NCBI RefSeq assembly: GCF_003710085.1
Contig: NZ_CP033324.1
Location: 3,783,501-3,847,500, forward strand
DNA: 64,000 nt
Source: Nocardioides pantholopis
GTDB lineage: Bacteria; Actinomycetota; Actinomycetes; Propionibacteriales; Nocardioidaceae
Direction of reading: 5' to 3'
A program made the position numbers and the translations under genes. The notes under the pieces are model-generated. The model did not search any database. It saw only the letters and a program-made list of their open reading frames with translations, and had not been told where the DNA came from. Positions 25,595 to 35,670 of this stretch are shown here, piece after piece. Within the stretch, counting starts at the first letter, position 1. Each line of letters opens with the position of its first letter.

Positions 25595-26842
25595 TCACCG
25601 CCGCCGAGCGAAGCGGACGTCGCCGTTGGGCATGCGGTCGTGGAGGTAGCGGTCGTCGTGGACCAGGTGGTGGTGTCGGGAGCAGAGCAGGATCCCGTTC
25701 GCGAGGTCGGTCCTCCCACCGCGGGACCAGGGCTGGAGGTGGTGCGCCTCGGTCCAGGCCGCGGGGATCGAGCATCCGTCGGCGCGGCACTCCCGGTCCC
25801 GCAGGGCCAGCGCCTTGCGCTGGGCGGGCGTGAACAGCCGCGCCGTGTGGCCCAGGTCGAGCGGCACCGACCGGGTGCCGAGCACGGCCGGGACGAGGTT
25901 CGCCGTGCAGGCCAGTCGGCGTGCCTCGCCGGCGGTGATCCGGGAGCCGTCGGCCAGGGCCGCGGTCCCGAGGCCGCTCACCAGCGCGTCGACGTCCATC
26001 GTGATCATCATCGTCGTGGCATCCCCGCCGTGCAGCGGCAGCCGGGCCGGGTCGATGGTCTCCAGCAGCGAGCAGAACGCCTCCCCCATGCGGCGGTCGT
26101 AGGGCTGCTGCTCCGCACCGTCGCTTGAGCGACGGGGACTGGTGAACGCCTCCAGCGAGGTCGTGAGCCGCAGCGCGACCGCGTCGGGCACCCGGGCCTT
26201 GATCAGCGCGGTGCCGTCGCCGAGGTGCTGGATCCGCAGCGACGTACGCCGCCGGGCCCGCCGCTCCGCGTCGGCCAGCTGCTGACCCTCCAGCTCCTCG
26301 GCCAGCTCGGGAGCGACCACCTCCAGGATCCGCTCCCCCAGCCGCCGCAGCTCCCGCGGCCCGAAGTGCGCGGCCTGCTCGACCAGGTGCTGCTCGGCCC
26401 GGGCCAGGACCTCACCCCACTCCTCGGCGCCAATGTCCACCAGCGCCGCGGCCGAGGCGAGGTCATCGAGGGCGCCCGCGATCACGTGGCCCTGGTCGAC
26501 GTTCACCTGCCCGGTGAGCAGCGACCCGCCGAGTCGCTGCCAGCGTCGGTCGCACGCGACCCCGAGCCGCTGAGCCCGCCGGGCCGCCGCCCCCGAGGCG
26601 TGGGTCCGGTGTGCCAGCCACCCCGCCACATCGCGGTGCCCGTCAGCCTCGGCGACCTCCCCGGCGCACGCGATCAGCTTCGCCTGCAGAGCCTCGACGC
26701 GCGAGGACAACCGCGCCAGCGCCAGCAGGGCCTCACGCTTCTCGGCGACCGGCAGGAACACCGGCTCGAGGCCGACCAGCTTGTCCAGCACGCCCTCGAT
26801 CGACTCCGCACCCACCAGGAACGGGTGAACCGTCTCCGCCAT
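25595..26842 (-). CDS. DUF222/HNH endonuclease domain protein (13E12 type)
   Basis: Protein of 415 residues with the helical DUF222 region (about 20-290) followed by a C-terminal HNH motif: CRADGCSIPAAWTEAHHLQP, then SRGGRTDLANGILLCSRHHH. This is the family of the mycobacterial 13E12 repeat proteins, often in many copies per actinomycete genome and of unclear role, possibly homing-type nucleases. The ATG has no strong ribosome site. The 248-bp gap upstream is clearly richer in A+T than the rest of the window, so the locus may have been acquired or be a hotspot. Confidence 0.92.
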   Translation of the reverse strand: MAETVHPFLVGAESIEGVLDKLVGLEPVFLPVAEKREALLALARLSSRVEALQAKLIACAGEVAEADGHRDVAGWLAHRTHASGAAARRAQRLGVACDRRWQRLGGSLLTGQVNVDQGHVIAGALDDLASAAALVDIGAEEWGEVLARAEQHLVEQAAHFGPRELRRLGERILEVVAPELAEELEGQQLADAERRARRRTSLRIQHLGDGTALIKARVPDAVALRLTTSLEAFTSPRRSSDGAEQQPYDRRMGEAFCSLLETIDPARLPLHGGDATTMMITMDVDALVSGLGTAALADGSRITAGEARRLACTANLVPAVLGTRSVPLDLGHTARLFTPAQRKALALRDRECRADGCSIPAAWTEAHHLQPWSRGGRTDLANGILLCSRHHHLVHDDRYLHDRMPNGDVRFARRR

Positions 26843-27090
26843 CGCAGCCCCCGGAAGTCACCAGGCGTGGCACCCCCGCCACTAACACTAATCGTTCACC
26901 TGTTCGAATCGAAGCAATAGGCTCAATCCACATTTCTGGAAACTGTGGACAACCACTTCCGATACAGGCGTACGCCGCCCCGTCGCGCCGACCAGACCTT
27001 GACGGGCGGCGCCGTCAGGCCGGTCCGCCGGCGGCATTGGCGAGGGTGACGTGTGCGAAAAAGCGGACAAACCGGCCTGTGCGCGCAAGC

Positions 27091-27432
27091 TCACGCACGC
27101 AGGATCGACTCCATTGACTTTCCCCGCGCCAGCTCGTCGACGAGCTTGTCGAGGTAGCGGATCTGCCGCATCAGGGGGTCCTCGACGTCCTGCACCCGCA
27201 CTCCGCAGACCGTGCCGGTGATCGACACCGCGTTCGGGTGGAGAGCGGCGGCAGCGAAGAAGTCCTCGAACGTCGTGCCGGCCGCGAGGTGGCGGCCCAA
27301 GGCGGCCTCGTCGAAGCCGGTCAGCCACTCGATCACCCGATCGAGCTCGGCTCGGGTGCGCCCCTTCTTCTCCACCTTGGTCAGGTAGTGCGGGTAGACC
27401 GAGGCGACGCTCACCGTGAAGATCCGGCTCAT
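27091..27432 (-). CDS. DUF2200 family protein
   Basis: Protein of 113 residues starting [20 protein letters not shown], with [38 protein letters not shown] and a C-terminal [12 protein letters not shown], the complete DUF2200 signature. Function unknown; a small alpha/beta cytoplasmic protein. It follows the DUF1801 gene by 20 bases on the same strand, so the two probably form an operon. Confidence 0.9.
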   Translation of the reverse strand: MSRIFTVSVASVYPHYLTKVEKKGRTRAELDRVIEWLTGFDEAALGRHLAAGTTFEDFFAAAALHPNAVSITGTVCGVRVQDVEDPLMRQIRYLDKLVDELARGKSMESILRA

Positions 27433-27452
27433 CGGCACACCCAGGCCGCGAC

Positions 27453-27794
27453 TCAGGACCGGTTGTGCTCGATGGCCCGGCGGACCAGCTCGGTGAACGC
27501 GGCCTCGTCGAGCACGTCGCCCTCGCGGAGGTCGATGGCGCGGCGGGTGCCGGCGTCCAGGCTCGCGTTGAACAGACTCGACGGGTCGTCGAGCGCGGCG
27601 CCCTGCGCGAAGGTCAGCTTCACCTTGTCGCGGTAGGTCTCGGCCGTGCAGATCAGACCGGCGCAGGAGAACGTCGGGACGCCGTCGGGGTTCGCGGCCT
27701 TGCGCCACTTGGCCTCCTCGACCACGTCCGGGTCGGCGGCCAGGATCAGGGCACGCGCCTGCTCGATGGTCCCGGTCCGCCAGTCCTCGGTCAT
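27453..27794 (-). CDS. DUF1801 (YdhG-like) family protein
   Basis: Protein of 113 residues: [20 protein letters not shown], then [40 protein letters not shown] and the C-terminal RRAIEHNRS. This is the YdhG/DUF1801 fold, whose members are small cytoplasmic proteins of unknown biochemical role, some described as iron-chaperone-like. First gene of a two-gene unit with the DUF2200 gene. Confidence 0.88.
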   Translation of the reverse strand: MTEDWRTGTIEQARALILAADPDVVEEAKWRKAANPDGVPTFSCAGLICTAETYRDKVKLTFAQGAALDDPSSLFNASLDAGTRRAIDLREGDVLDEAAFTELVRRAIEHNRS

Positions 27795-27842
27795 CGAATC
27801 ACCGTACCGAGCCCGGCGCCTGCTGGATAGGACCGCGCGAGG

Positions 27843-29009
27843 TCAGCCAGCGAGCTCCTCGAGGGCCCGGACGACCTCGGTGACCGGGGGCAGCGCGGCG
27901 ATCTCGTCGGCGACCGCCTGCGCGGCGGCGGCGTACCGGGGCTCGCCGAGCACGGTGCCGAGCGCGGCGGGCACCCCCACCGCCGCGTCGGCGCCACCGA
28001 GGAGCCTGACCCCGGCGCCCACCGCCGCGACCTGCTCGGCGTTGACGAACTGGTCCATCGCGAACAGCGGCAGCAGCACCTGCGGCACCCCTGCCGCCAG
28101 CGCCGCCAGCGTCGTCCCGAACCCGCCGTGCCCGACGACGGCCGACGCCTCGGGCAGGACGGCCGCCTGCGGCCACCACCGACGCACGCAGGCGTTCCCC
28201 GGGGCGCTGAGCGCGTGGGGATCGAGGCCGTCCCCGGTCGTGAGCAGCACCCGCAGCGGCTCGTCGGCCAGCGCGCCGAGGACCGCCTGATACACGCCGG
28301 CGACGTGCGGGAGGGTCGAGGCGACCGAGCCGAAGCTCACGTAGACCAGCGGGTCGGCGGGATCCCCCCAGGGCGGCGGAAGCTCGCGGTCGCCGGTGCC
28401 GGCCGGTGCGCGATAGCGGTGCAGCGGCCCGCCGTACCCGATGATCAACGGGCGCGCGTCGTCGAGGATCCGCGGCACGCTGGTGAAGGTCGTCGCGGTG
28501 CGGAGCGCCGCCGAGCAGCTGCCCAGCGCGATCCCGGCGATCTCGTCGAGCTCTGCGAGCGGCTGCGCGACGACCGCCGAGACCCGGTCCATCAGGGCCG
28601 AGACGTTCACGGCGACGACCGCGTGCGGTACGCCGGCCGCGAGCGCCGCCGCCAGCGACCCGAACTCGATCGGCTCACGGACCACGAGGTCCGGCCCCCA
28701 CTCCTGGATGATCGCCGTCACCCCGGGCAGCGCCACCTGGGCGTCGAGCCGGCCGAACACGTCCGCGAGGACTGTGCGGTTGGCCTCCTCGGTGGACAAC
28801 GAGGGCAGCCTGGCCAGCACCGGCGCCAGCACCACACTCGGTGCGTCCGCGAAGGCCAGGTGCTCCAGCCCTGCGCCGGCGACCTGGGCGGCGAACGACT
28901 CCGGGGCCGCCACGGCCACCTCGTGACCGGCGCTCCGGCACGCGTGCGCGACCGGGACCAGCGGGCCGAAGTGACCGGAGCCCGCGGTGCTGGCGAGGAG
29001 CACGCGCAT
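27843..29009 (-). CDS. Glycosyltransferase, MGT/UGT family
   Basis: GT1-type glycosyltransferase of 388 residues from ATG 29009 (MRVLLASTAGSGHFGPLVPV). The C-terminal nucleotide-sugar domain shows VVGHGGFGTTLAALAAGVPQ and LFAMDQFVNAEQV, the donor-binding signature of macrolide/UDP-glucuronosyl-type transferases, and PLVYVSFGSVAST. It acts on a small-molecule acceptor in the cytoplasm. No polyketide or peptide synthase genes are nearby, so it may be a detoxifying enzyme; acceptor unknown. Confidence 0.9.
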   Translation of the reverse strand: MRVLLASTAGSGHFGPLVPVAHACRSAGHEVAVAAPESFAAQVAGAGLEHLAFADAPSVVLAPVLARLPSLSTEEANRTVLADVFGRLDAQVALPGVTAIIQEWGPDLVVREPIEFGSLAAALAAGVPHAVVAVNVSALMDRVSAVVAQPLAELDEIAGIALGSCSAALRTATTFTSVPRILDDARPLIIGYGGPLHRYRAPAGTGDRELPPPWGDPADPLVYVSFGSVASTLPHVAGVYQAVLGALADEPLRVLLTTGDGLDPHALSAPGNACVRRWWPQAAVLPEASAVVGHGGFGTTLAALAAGVPQVLLPLFAMDQFVNAEQVAAVGAGVRLLGGADAAVGVPAALGTVLGEPRYAAAAQAVADEIAALPPVTEVVRALEELAG

Positions 29010-29077
29010 CACGACAGCGTCGCAGCCACCGGACCCGACGGGAACCCCTCGGAGGTCCTCGCGCCTCGGGTCGTCCC

Positions 29078-29413
29078 TCAGGCGGAGGGGTCGCCCCCGG
29101 CGGCTCCGGAGCCCTGCTGCTCGCGGCGCTCGTGCAGCCGCTGCTGCGCTTCGGGGAGGTACGCCAGGCACGGCGCCTCGACGTCCGGGTGCTTCTCGGT
29201 GAGGTGGAAGATCCAGCGGTCCATCGCGGCCAGGTAGCCGTTGTCGCCACCGGCGCGGTACGCCGACCAGTTGCGCCCGCCCTTGACCACGCACGCGGAG
29301 CAGCTGATCTTGTAGACGAACTGCTGGTCGGCGTCGACGTCGATCTTGACCCTCGCCAGCGGACCGCCGTCCGCGGCGGCCTTCCTCTCACGAGCGGAAC
29401 GGCTCGCCGTCAT
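29078..29413 (-). CDS. Conserved hypothetical protein with CxxC
   Basis: Protein of 111 residues from ATG 29413. Core: VKIDVDADQQFVYKISCSAC with the cysteines of SCSAC, then WIFHLTEKHPDVEAPCLAYL with a histidine and a third cysteine, and a polar Gln/Gly tail. The Cys-x2-Cys plus His/Cys pattern could bind zinc, but I do not recognise the family. It follows the TetR gene on the same strand. Confidence 0.6.
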   Translation of the reverse strand: MTASRSARERKAAADGGPLARVKIDVDADQQFVYKISCSACVVKGGRNWSAYRAGGDNGYLAAMDRWIFHLTEKHPDVEAPCLAYLPEAQQRLHERREQQGSGAAGGDPSA

Positions 29414-29493
29414 CTCGCACCCCTGTCTGATCGGCAGCGACGAGCCTACCCGCGGACGCGTCTCCCCCCTGCCACCGAGGGCGGCAGCGGATC

Positions 29494-30147
29494 TCAGGAG
29501 CCGAGCAGCGTCCGGGTCCAGACATCGGCCACCAGGTCGGCGTACCGCTCGGGCGGGTAGCCGGCATCGGCGAGGAGCTGGAAGTACTCCGGGGAGTTCA
29601 TCGACCACACCAGGTCGGCGACCTGCTCGAGGGTGAGCTCCGGGCGCAGCCGCCCGGTGGCCTGGAGGTCCTGGGCGAACAGCAGCATGTTCGCGCGCCG
29701 GCGCCGGCCGATGGCCTCGCGGACCTCCCGGCAGGCGGGGTCCCGGGCGCCGGCCTCGCGCAGCGCCCGGTCCAGGGGCACGGTCTGCGGGAGCCGCTCG
29801 CCGAGGGCGTCGGCATAGCGCCGGATCTTCTCCTCGGCGCTCGCCGCCTCCCGGATCCGGCGCACGTAGTCGCGGTCCTCGGCGGGCACCGGCTCCTCGG
29901 CCGCCCCCAGGACCATGTCGTGCACGGCGAGCAGCAGGGCGGGCTTGCGGCCCACGCTGGCGTACACGGTGTCGACCGAGACACCGGCCCGCCGGGCGAT
30001 CTCGGCGACCGAGGTCTCGGCGTACCCGCGGGTGGTGAACAGTGCCCGGGCCGCCCGCAGCACCGCGCGACGGGTGGCCTCGGCCTGCTCGCGCCGGACC
30101 GGGGAGTCGTAGCGGCGGGCGCCCGGGGCATTGACGGGCTGGTCCAC
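29494..30147 (-). CDS. TetR family transcriptional regulator
   Basis: Regulator of 217 residues from GTG 30147. The N-terminal helix-turn-helix is complete: RRAVLRAARALFTTRGYAET, then SVAEIARRAGVSVDTVYASV. The rest is the all-helical ligand domain. Divergent from a cupin gene with a 62-bp promoter gap holding two related elements ATTCGTCCGA (30166-30175) and ATTCGGACCA (30181-30190), possibly its operator. A longer in-frame start would run through the cupin gene and is rejected. Ligand unknown. Confidence 0.92.
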   Translation of the reverse strand: MDQPVNAPGARRYDSPVRREQAEATRRAVLRAARALFTTRGYAETSVAEIARRAGVSVDTVYASVGRKPALLLAVHDMVLGAAEEPVPAEDRDYVRRIREAASAEEKIRRYADALGERLPQTVPLDRALREAGARDPACREVREAIGRRRRANMLLFAQDLQATGRLRPELTLEQVADLVWSMNSPEYFQLLADAGYPPERYADLVADVWTRTLLGS

Positions 30148-30209
30148 GCGGCCTAGCGTAGCAATATTCGTCCGAGGCCGATTCGGACCAATTCCGGTGG
30201 GTGGTAGCC

Positions 30210-30731
30210 ATGACGGAGACCAGCGCTCGGCACGACCAGGTGGACGACGTGGTCGCCTGCGGCCCGGGGACCGGCCGCGGCACCTGGGCGATGGGGTCGC
30301 TCTTCGAGCACCTCGCCGGCCCGGAGCAGACCGGCGGCGGGCTCGGGGTGGCACTCGTGACCCAGCCGCCGGGGATCGCCACGCCGCTGCACCGCCACGA
30401 GCGGGAGGCGGAGGCGCTCTTCCTGCTCGAGGGCGAGCTCAGCTACCGCGCCGGCGAGGCGACGTACGAGCTGAGCGCCGGGTGGTTCCTCTACCTGCCC
30501 CGCGGCGTGCCGCACGCCTTCCGGATCCGCGGCGACAGACCGGCACGGTTCCTCAGCCTGACCGTCCCGGGCGGGCTCCTCGGCCTGTACGACGAGGTGG
30601 GCGTGCCGGCCGGCGCCCGACGGATCCCCCGCGACGGCGAGGGACGCTCGATGCCCGAGGAGATCGGCCGGTGGGCCGAGGCTGGACCCCGCTACGGGCT
30701 CGAGGTGCTCGGCCCGCCGATCCCCGATTGA
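30210..30731 (+). CDS. Cupin domain protein
   Basis: Protein of 173 residues. A single cupin barrel with motif one PLHRHEREAEALFLLEGE (two His and Glu ligands) and motif two YLPRGVPHAFRI (third His), so a metal ion is probably bound. ATG 30210 is chosen over a GTG nine bases upstream. Divergent from the TetR gene, its probable regulator. Could be a dioxygenase, isomerase or small-molecule sensor; the sequence does not decide. Confidence 0.87.
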   Translation: MTETSARHDQVDDVVACGPGTGRGTWAMGSLFEHLAGPEQTGGGLGVALVTQPPGIATPLHRHEREAEALFLLEGELSYRAGEATYELSAGWFLYLPRGVPHAFRIRGDRPARFLSLTVPGGLLGLYDEVGVPAGARRIPRDGEGRSMPEEIGRWAEAGPRYGLEVLGPPIPD

Positions 30732-30745
30732 ACAGTGATAAGTCC

Positions 30746-31036
30746 CTACTCGACCGCCGGCACGATCCGGATGTCGCGCACCGCGCCACCGTCGAGCGCG
30801 GCCAGCGCCTCCTGGTAGGCCGGGCCGTCGTGGGCTGCCCGGGCGGCCTCGACCGAGGCGAACTCGATGAGCACGGTCCGGGTCGCCTGCCCCGACTCGT
30901 AGGTCAGCTCGGGGAACCCGCGGGCGATGAACCTGCCGCCCGCGTCGGTCAGGGCGGGGCCGGCGAGCTCGGCGTACGCCGCGAGCTTCGCCTCGTCGAG
31001 GACGTCCTTGTAGATGCTGATCCAGTAGGCGGTCAT
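30746..31036 (-). CDS. DUF1330 family protein
   Basis: Ninety-six residues in the ferredoxin-like alpha+beta fold of DUF1330: [20 protein letters not shown], then [38 protein letters not shown] and [18 protein letters not shown]. Such dimeric alpha-beta-barrel proteins are of unknown function. The start overlaps the hutU stop (ATGA), so it is co-translated with the hutH-hutU genes and may assist histidine breakdown, which is a context inference only. Confidence 0.88.
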   Translation of the reverse strand: MTAYWISIYKDVLDEAKLAAYAELAGPALTDAGGRFIARGFPELTYESGQATRTVLIEFASVEAARAAHDGPAYQEALAALDGGAVRDIRIVPAVE

Positions 31037-32742
31037 GGGCCCATCCTGCCGGGTCCCGGCGGGGGCGTCGCGGCCTCGGCCATCGGCGTGCGCACCCCGC
31101 GCTCGGCCGCGACCTGCTCGGCCCGCTCGTAGCCCGCGTCGACGTGGCGCACCACTGCCATCGCCGGGTCGTTGGTCAGCACCCGCTCGATCTTCTGCGC
31201 GGCCAGCTCGGTCCCGTCGGCGACCACGACCTGCCCGGCGTGGATCGAGCGGCCGATGCCGACCCCGCCCCCGTGGTGGATCGAGACCCAGGTGGCGCCC
31301 GAGGCGGTGTTGACCAGCGCGTTCAGCAGCGGCCAGTCGGCGATCGCGTCGGACCCGTCGCGCATCGCCTCGGTCTCCCGGTACGGCGAGGCGACCGACC
31401 CGCCGTCGAGGTGGTCGCGCCCGATCACCACCGGGGCGGACAGCTCCCCGGAGGCGACCATCTCGTTGAACCGCAGCCCGGCGCGGTGCCGCTCGCCGTA
31501 CCCCAGCCAGCAGATCCGCGCCGGCAGCCCCTGGTGGACGACCCGCTCCTGCGCCATCGTCAGCCAGGTCCGCAGCCGCTCGTCGTCGGGGAACAGCTCG
31601 AGCACTGCCCGGTCGGTGGCCGCGATGTCGGCGGGGTCCCCGGACAGCGCCGCCCAGCGGAACGGGCCGCGGCCCGCGCAGAACAGCGGCCGCAGGTACG
31701 CCGGCACGAAGCCGGGGAAGTCGAAGGCCCGCTCGAAGCCGCCCTTGCGGGCCTCGTCGCGGATCGAGTTGCCGTAGTCGAAGACCTCCGCGCCGGCGTC
31801 GCGGAAGCCCACCATCGCCGCGACGTGCGCAGCCATCGAGGCGCGCGCCTGCTCGGTGAACCCGGCCGGGTCGGCCTCCCGCCGCTCCCGCCACTGATCG
31901 AACGGGACGCCGGCGGGCAGGTAGGAGAGCGGGTCGTGGGCGGAGGTCTGGTCGGTGACGACGTCGACCGGGGCCCCGCGCTCCAGCAGCGCCGGCACCA
32001 CCTCGGCAGCGTTCCCGACCACGCCCACCGACAGCGCCCGGCGCTCGTCGCGGGCCTGGACCGCGAGTGCCAGCGCGGCGTCGAGGTCGTCGGCGAGCAC
32101 GTCGAGGTAGCGCGTCTCCAGGCGCCGCGCGACCCGCTGCGGGTCGCACTCCACGCAGATCGCCACGCCGCCGTTCATCGTCACCGCCAGCGGCTGCGCG
32201 CCGCCCATCCCGCCGAGCCCCGCGGTCAGCGTGATCGTGCCGGCGAGGCTGCCGCCGAAGCGCTGGTCCGCCACCGCTGCGAACGTCTCGAACGTGCCCT
32301 GGAGGATCCCCTGGGTGCCGATGTAGATCCACGACCCGGCGGTCATCTGGCCGTACATGGTGAGCCCGAGGTCCTCGAGCCGCCGGAACTCCTCCCAGGT
32401 GGCCCAGTCGCCGACCAGGTTGGAGTTCGCCAGCAGCACCCGCGGCGCCCACGCGTGCGTGCGCAGCACCGCCACCGGCTTGCCGGACTGCACCAGCAGC
32501 GTCTCGTCGTCACCCAGCGCGCGCAGCTCGCGCACGATGGCGTCGTACGCCGCCCAGCTGCGGGCCGCCTTGCCGGTCCCGCCGTACACGACCAGCTCGG
32601 CGGGGCGCTCGGCCACCTCGGGGTCGAGGTTGTTCATCAGCATCCGCAGCGGCGCCTCGGTCTGCCAGGACCGCGCGGTCAGCCCGGTGCCGCGCGGGGC
32701 CCGCACCGGGGGGCGGTCCTCAGGGGTCATCCCAGGGGTCAT
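31033..32742 (-). CDS. hutU: Urocanate hydratase
   Basis: Enzyme of 569 residues that hydrates urocanate to 4-imidazolone-5-propanoate, using tightly bound NAD+ as an electrophile. Motifs: [54 protein letters not shown], and [20 protein letters not shown] with the conserved cysteine. Start ATG 32742 overlaps the hutH stop (ATGA); another in-frame ATG lies 12 bases further in. Second step of histidine degradation. Confidence 0.96.
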   Translation of the reverse strand: MTPGMTPEDRPPVRAPRGTGLTARSWQTEAPLRMLMNNLDPEVAERPAELVVYGGTGKAARSWAAYDAIVRELRALGDDETLLVQSGKPVAVLRTHAWAPRVLLANSNLVGDWATWEEFRRLEDLGLTMYGQMTAGSWIYIGTQGILQGTFETFAAVADQRFGGSLAGTITLTAGLGGMGGAQPLAVTMNGGVAICVECDPQRVARRLETRYLDVLADDLDAALALAVQARDERRALSVGVVGNAAEVVPALLERGAPVDVVTDQTSAHDPLSYLPAGVPFDQWRERREADPAGFTEQARASMAAHVAAMVGFRDAGAEVFDYGNSIRDEARKGGFERAFDFPGFVPAYLRPLFCAGRGPFRWAALSGDPADIAATDRAVLELFPDDERLRTWLTMAQERVVHQGLPARICWLGYGERHRAGLRFNEMVASGELSAPVVIGRDHLDGGSVASPYRETEAMRDGSDAIADWPLLNALVNTASGATWVSIHHGGGVGIGRSIHAGQVVVADGTELAAQKIERVLTNDPAMAVVRHVDAGYERAEQVAAERGVRTPMAEAATPPPGPGRMGP

Positions 32743-34298
32743 CGCAGGGCTCCGATCTCGTCCTCGACCGCGGCCACGACGGCCCCGGAGCGCACCAGGC
32801 CCACGGCGGTCTCGATCTCCGGAGCCAGGTAGCGGTCCGGGCCGGGCCCCTCGACCCCGGCCTCGCGCAGCAGCCGCACCACCGCGCCGGTCGCGGCCGC
32901 CGGGGTCAGCGGCGCCCGCAGGTCCAGCGCCCGGGCCGCGGTCAGCACCTCGATGGCCAGCACCCGGGTCAGCCCGTCCACCGAGCGGCGCAGGGTCCGG
33001 GCGGCCGACCAGCCCATCGAGACGTGGTCCTCCTGCATCGCGCTGGACGGGATCGAGTCCACCGAGGCCGGCACCGCGAGCCGCTTGAGCTCCGAGACGA
33101 TCCCGGCCTGGGTGTACTGGGCGATCATGTGCCCGCTGTCGACGCCGGGGTCGTCGGCGAGGAACGGCGGCAGCCCGTGGCTGCGGGCCCGGTCCAGGAA
33201 CCGGTCGGTGCGGCGCTCGCTCATCGAGGCGACGTCGGCGGCCACGATCGCGGCGAAGTCGAGCACGTAGCCCAGCGGAGCGCCGTGGAAGTTGCCGTTG
33301 GACTCGACCCGGTCGCCGACCACCACCGGGTTGTCGATCGCCGCGGCGAGCTCGCGGGTCGCGACCGCGGCGGCGTGCTCGACGGTGTCCCGGGCGGCCC
33401 CGTGCACCTGCGGGGAGCAGCGCAGCGAGTAGGCGTCCTGGACCCGGTGGCAGTCGGGGCCGCGGTGCGAGGCCACGATCGGGGAGTCCGCCAGCAGCGC
33501 GACCAGGTTCGCCGCGGACGCCGCCTGGCCCGGATGCGGGCGCAGCCGCTGGAGCTCGGCGGCGAAGACCCGGTCCGTGCCGAGCTGGCCCTCGACCGAC
33601 ATCGCCGCCGCGATGTCCGCGGTGCGCAGCAGCAGCCGCAGGTCGGTGAGCGCCAGCACCAGCATCCCGAGCATCCCGTCGGTGCCGTTGATCAGCGCCA
33701 GCCCCTCCTTCTCGCCCAGCTCCACCGGCGCGAGCCCGGCCGCCGCCAGGGCCTCGGCCGCCGGACGGGCGACCCCCGCGGCGTCGCGGACCGTGCCCTC
33801 TCCGATCAGCGCCAGCGCGCAGTGGGCGAGCGGCGCCAGGTCGCCGGAGCAGCCCAGCGAGCCGTGCTCGGGCACGACCGGGGTGATCCCCGCGTCCAGC
33901 AGGCCGGCGAGCAGCGCGGCGGTCGCGGGCCGCACCCCGGTGTGCCCGGTCGCGAGCGTCGAGAGCCGCAGCAGCATCAGCGCGCGCACCACCTCCCGCT
34001 CCACCTCGGGCCCGGACCCGGCCGCGTGCGAGCGGACCAGTGAGCGCTGCAGCTGGGTGCGCCGCTGCGCCGGGACGTGCCGGGTGGCGAGCGCGCCGAA
34101 CCCCGTCGAGATGCCGTACGCCGGCCGCGGCCCCGCGGCGAGCGCGTCGACGACCGCCCGCCCCCGGCGTACCGCCTCCTGCGCGGCGGGGGTGAGCACC
34201 ACCCCCGCGCCGTGCCGGGCGACCGCGACGACCTCGGCGAAGGACAGGGGGTCGACGTCCACCCCGACCGGTGGCTCGACTCGCGGCTCGACGCTCAT
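32739..34298 (-). CDS. hutH: Histidine ammonia-lyase
   Basis: Enzyme of 519 residues that deaminates L-histidine to urocanate. The cofactor MIO forms from a tripeptide that is Ala-Ser-Gly in most family members; here it is Cys150-Ser151-Gly152 ([16 protein letters not shown]), a variant I recall from actinomycete HutH. Other landmarks are [33 protein letters not shown] and [12 protein letters not shown]. First gene of hutH-hutU-DUF1330; the divergent MFS gene is 171 bp away with a repeated element between. Confidence 0.95.
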   Translation of the reverse strand: MSVEPRVEPPVGVDVDPLSFAEVVAVARHGAGVVLTPAAQEAVRRGRAVVDALAAGPRPAYGISTGFGALATRHVPAQRRTQLQRSLVRSHAAGSGPEVEREVVRALMLLRLSTLATGHTGVRPATAALLAGLLDAGITPVVPEHGSLGCSGDLAPLAHCALALIGEGTVRDAAGVARPAAEALAAAGLAPVELGEKEGLALINGTDGMLGMLVLALTDLRLLLRTADIAAAMSVEGQLGTDRVFAAELQRLRPHPGQAASAANLVALLADSPIVASHRGPDCHRVQDAYSLRCSPQVHGAARDTVEHAAAVATRELAAAIDNPVVVGDRVESNGNFHGAPLGYVLDFAAIVAADVASMSERRTDRFLDRARSHGLPPFLADDPGVDSGHMIAQYTQAGIVSELKRLAVPASVDSIPSSAMQEDHVSMGWSAARTLRRSVDGLTRVLAIEVLTAARALDLRAPLTPAAATGAVVRLLREAGVEGPGPDRYLAPEIETAVGLVRSGAVVAAVEDEIGALR

Positions 34299-34354
34299 CG
34301 CTCCATTGCAGGCCTCGACGTCGTCCCCCGCCAGAGCGAAGCGGGCGCCCGTGT

Positions 34355-34379
34355 CTCGGATCCCAGACTCGGATCCCAG
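34355..34379. promoter_or_regulatory. Direct repeat in the hutH/MFS divergent promoter
   Basis: Twelve-base element CTCGGATCCCAG at 34355-34366 and again at 34368-34379, followed by the partial copy CTCGGGTCAG. Spacing of 13 bases. It lies 57-81 bases upstream of hutH and about 90 before the MFS start, suitable for a shared regulator. Confidence 0.45.
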
Positions 34380-34469
34380 CTCGGGTCAGTGGGCCGGTGT
34401 CGGCAACGTCACCGGCCGCCTGCCGAGACCCGGCGCGGCCCCGGAGGCCGCCCCGGGTTGACTGGCGCG

Positions 34470-35645
34470 GTGGACGAGGTGGGTGCGGCACGCCGCTGGT
34501 GGATGCTGGCGGCGAGCACCCTGGCCCAGGCCTCGGCCGCGGTGATGTACCACGGCCCGGCCTTCCTGATCCCGGCCCTGCACGAGCAGGAGGGACTCTC
34601 GCTCGCCCAGGCCGGCCTGGTCGCGGCCGCCCCGACCGTCGGCGTGATGCTCGCGCTGGTCGCCTGGGGCTGGGTGACCGACCGGGTCGGCGAGCGGTTC
34701 GTGCTGCTGGCCGGGCTCGGGTCCGCGGCGGTCGCCGGCGTGGTCAGCGCCCTGGTCGACGGCCTGGTCCCGATGGCGCTCGCGCTGCTGCTGGCCGGCG
34801 CGGCCGCGGCCAGCACCAACTCGGCCGGCGGCCGGGTCGTCGTGGGCTGGTTCCCCGCCCATCGACGCGGGCTGGCGATGGGCATCCGGCAGATGGCCCA
34901 GCCGCTCGGCGTCGGGGTCGCGGCCCTGACCATCGCCGTCGTCGCCGACCGCTCCGGCGTCCAGGCCGCACTCTGGGCGCCGGCGCTGGCCTGCGCGGCC
35001 AGCGCGGTCGTGGTGGCGCTGGTCGTGATCGACCCGCCGCGCCCCGCGCGGGCGGCCGGCGGCACCCCCAGCCCGTACCGCCGCGACCGCTTCCTGCCGC
35101 GGGTGCACGGCGTCTCGGTGCTGCTGGTGGTCCCGCAGTTCGTGGTGTGGACGTTCGCGCTGGTCTGGCTGGTCCAGGAGCGGGGCTGGTCCCCGGCCGC
35201 GGCCGGCGGCCTGGTGGCGGGCGCCCAGGTCCTCGGCGCGCTGGGCCGGATCGCCGCCGGGCACCTCTCCGACGTCGTCGGCGCCCGGATGGCGCCGCTG
35301 CGCTGGGTCGCCCTGGCCGCCGCGGCCGCGATGGGGCTGCTCGCGCTGGCCACCGGGCTGGACTGGGCGATCGCGGTGCCGCTGGTCGTGCTCGCCACCG
35401 TGGTCACGGTCGCCGACAACGGGCTCGCGTTCACCGCCGTCGCCGAGCGCGCCGGCCCGTTCTGGTCCGGCCGCGCGCTGGGCGTCCAGAACACCGCCCA
35501 GTTCCTGGCCGGGTCCGCCGTGCCGCCGGTCGCGGGGCTGGCCGTCACCCACCTCGGGTACGCCGCGGCGTTCGCGCTGGCCGCCCTGTTCCCGGTCCTC
35601 GCGGCGCCCCTGGTCCCGGTCGACGCGGAGCGCGAGCTCTCCTGA
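34470..35645 (+). CDS. MFS transporter
   Basis: Major facilitator of about 391 residues with 12 hydrophobic segments. The loop 2-3 motif is [18 protein letters not shown] and loop 8-9 has [21 protein letters not shown] 34470 is proposed; a TTG at 34458 is possible. Divergent from hutH, so histidine or a related compound is a possible substrate, though the family exports and imports many compounds. Confidence 0.88.
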   Translation: MDEVGAARRWWMLAASTLAQASAAVMYHGPAFLIPALHEQEGLSLAQAGLVAAAPTVGVMLALVAWGWVTDRVGERFVLLAGLGSAAVAGVVSALVDGLVPMALALLLAGAAAASTNSAGGRVVVGWFPAHRRGLAMGIRQMAQPLGVGVAALTIAVVADRSGVQAALWAPALACAASAVVVALVVIDPPRPARAAGGTPSPYRRDRFLPRVHGVSVLLVVPQFVVWTFALVWLVQERGWSPAAAGGLVAGAQVLGALGRIAAGHLSDVVGARMAPLRWVALAAAAAMGLLALATGLDWAIAVPLVVLATVVTVADNGLAFTAVAERAGPFWSGRALGVQNTAQFLAGSAVPPVAGLAVTHLGYAAAFALAALFPVLAAPLVPVDAERELS

Positions 35646-35670
35646 GGCGGGACGGGTCGCCGTGGCGTGC

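Noticed and set aside
26880..26930. Possible LexA/SOS box upstream of the HNH gene (TTCGAACAGGTGAACG on the minus strand)
   Set aside because: The GAAC elements are in direct, not inverted, orientation, so it does not match the GAAC-N4-GTTC pattern.
31033..34491. Single 1152-residue minus-strand frame covering hutU and the hutH region
   Set aside because: Only the part from 32742 down encodes urocanate hydratase; the upstream part is an Arg/Gly/Ala-rich shadow of hutH.
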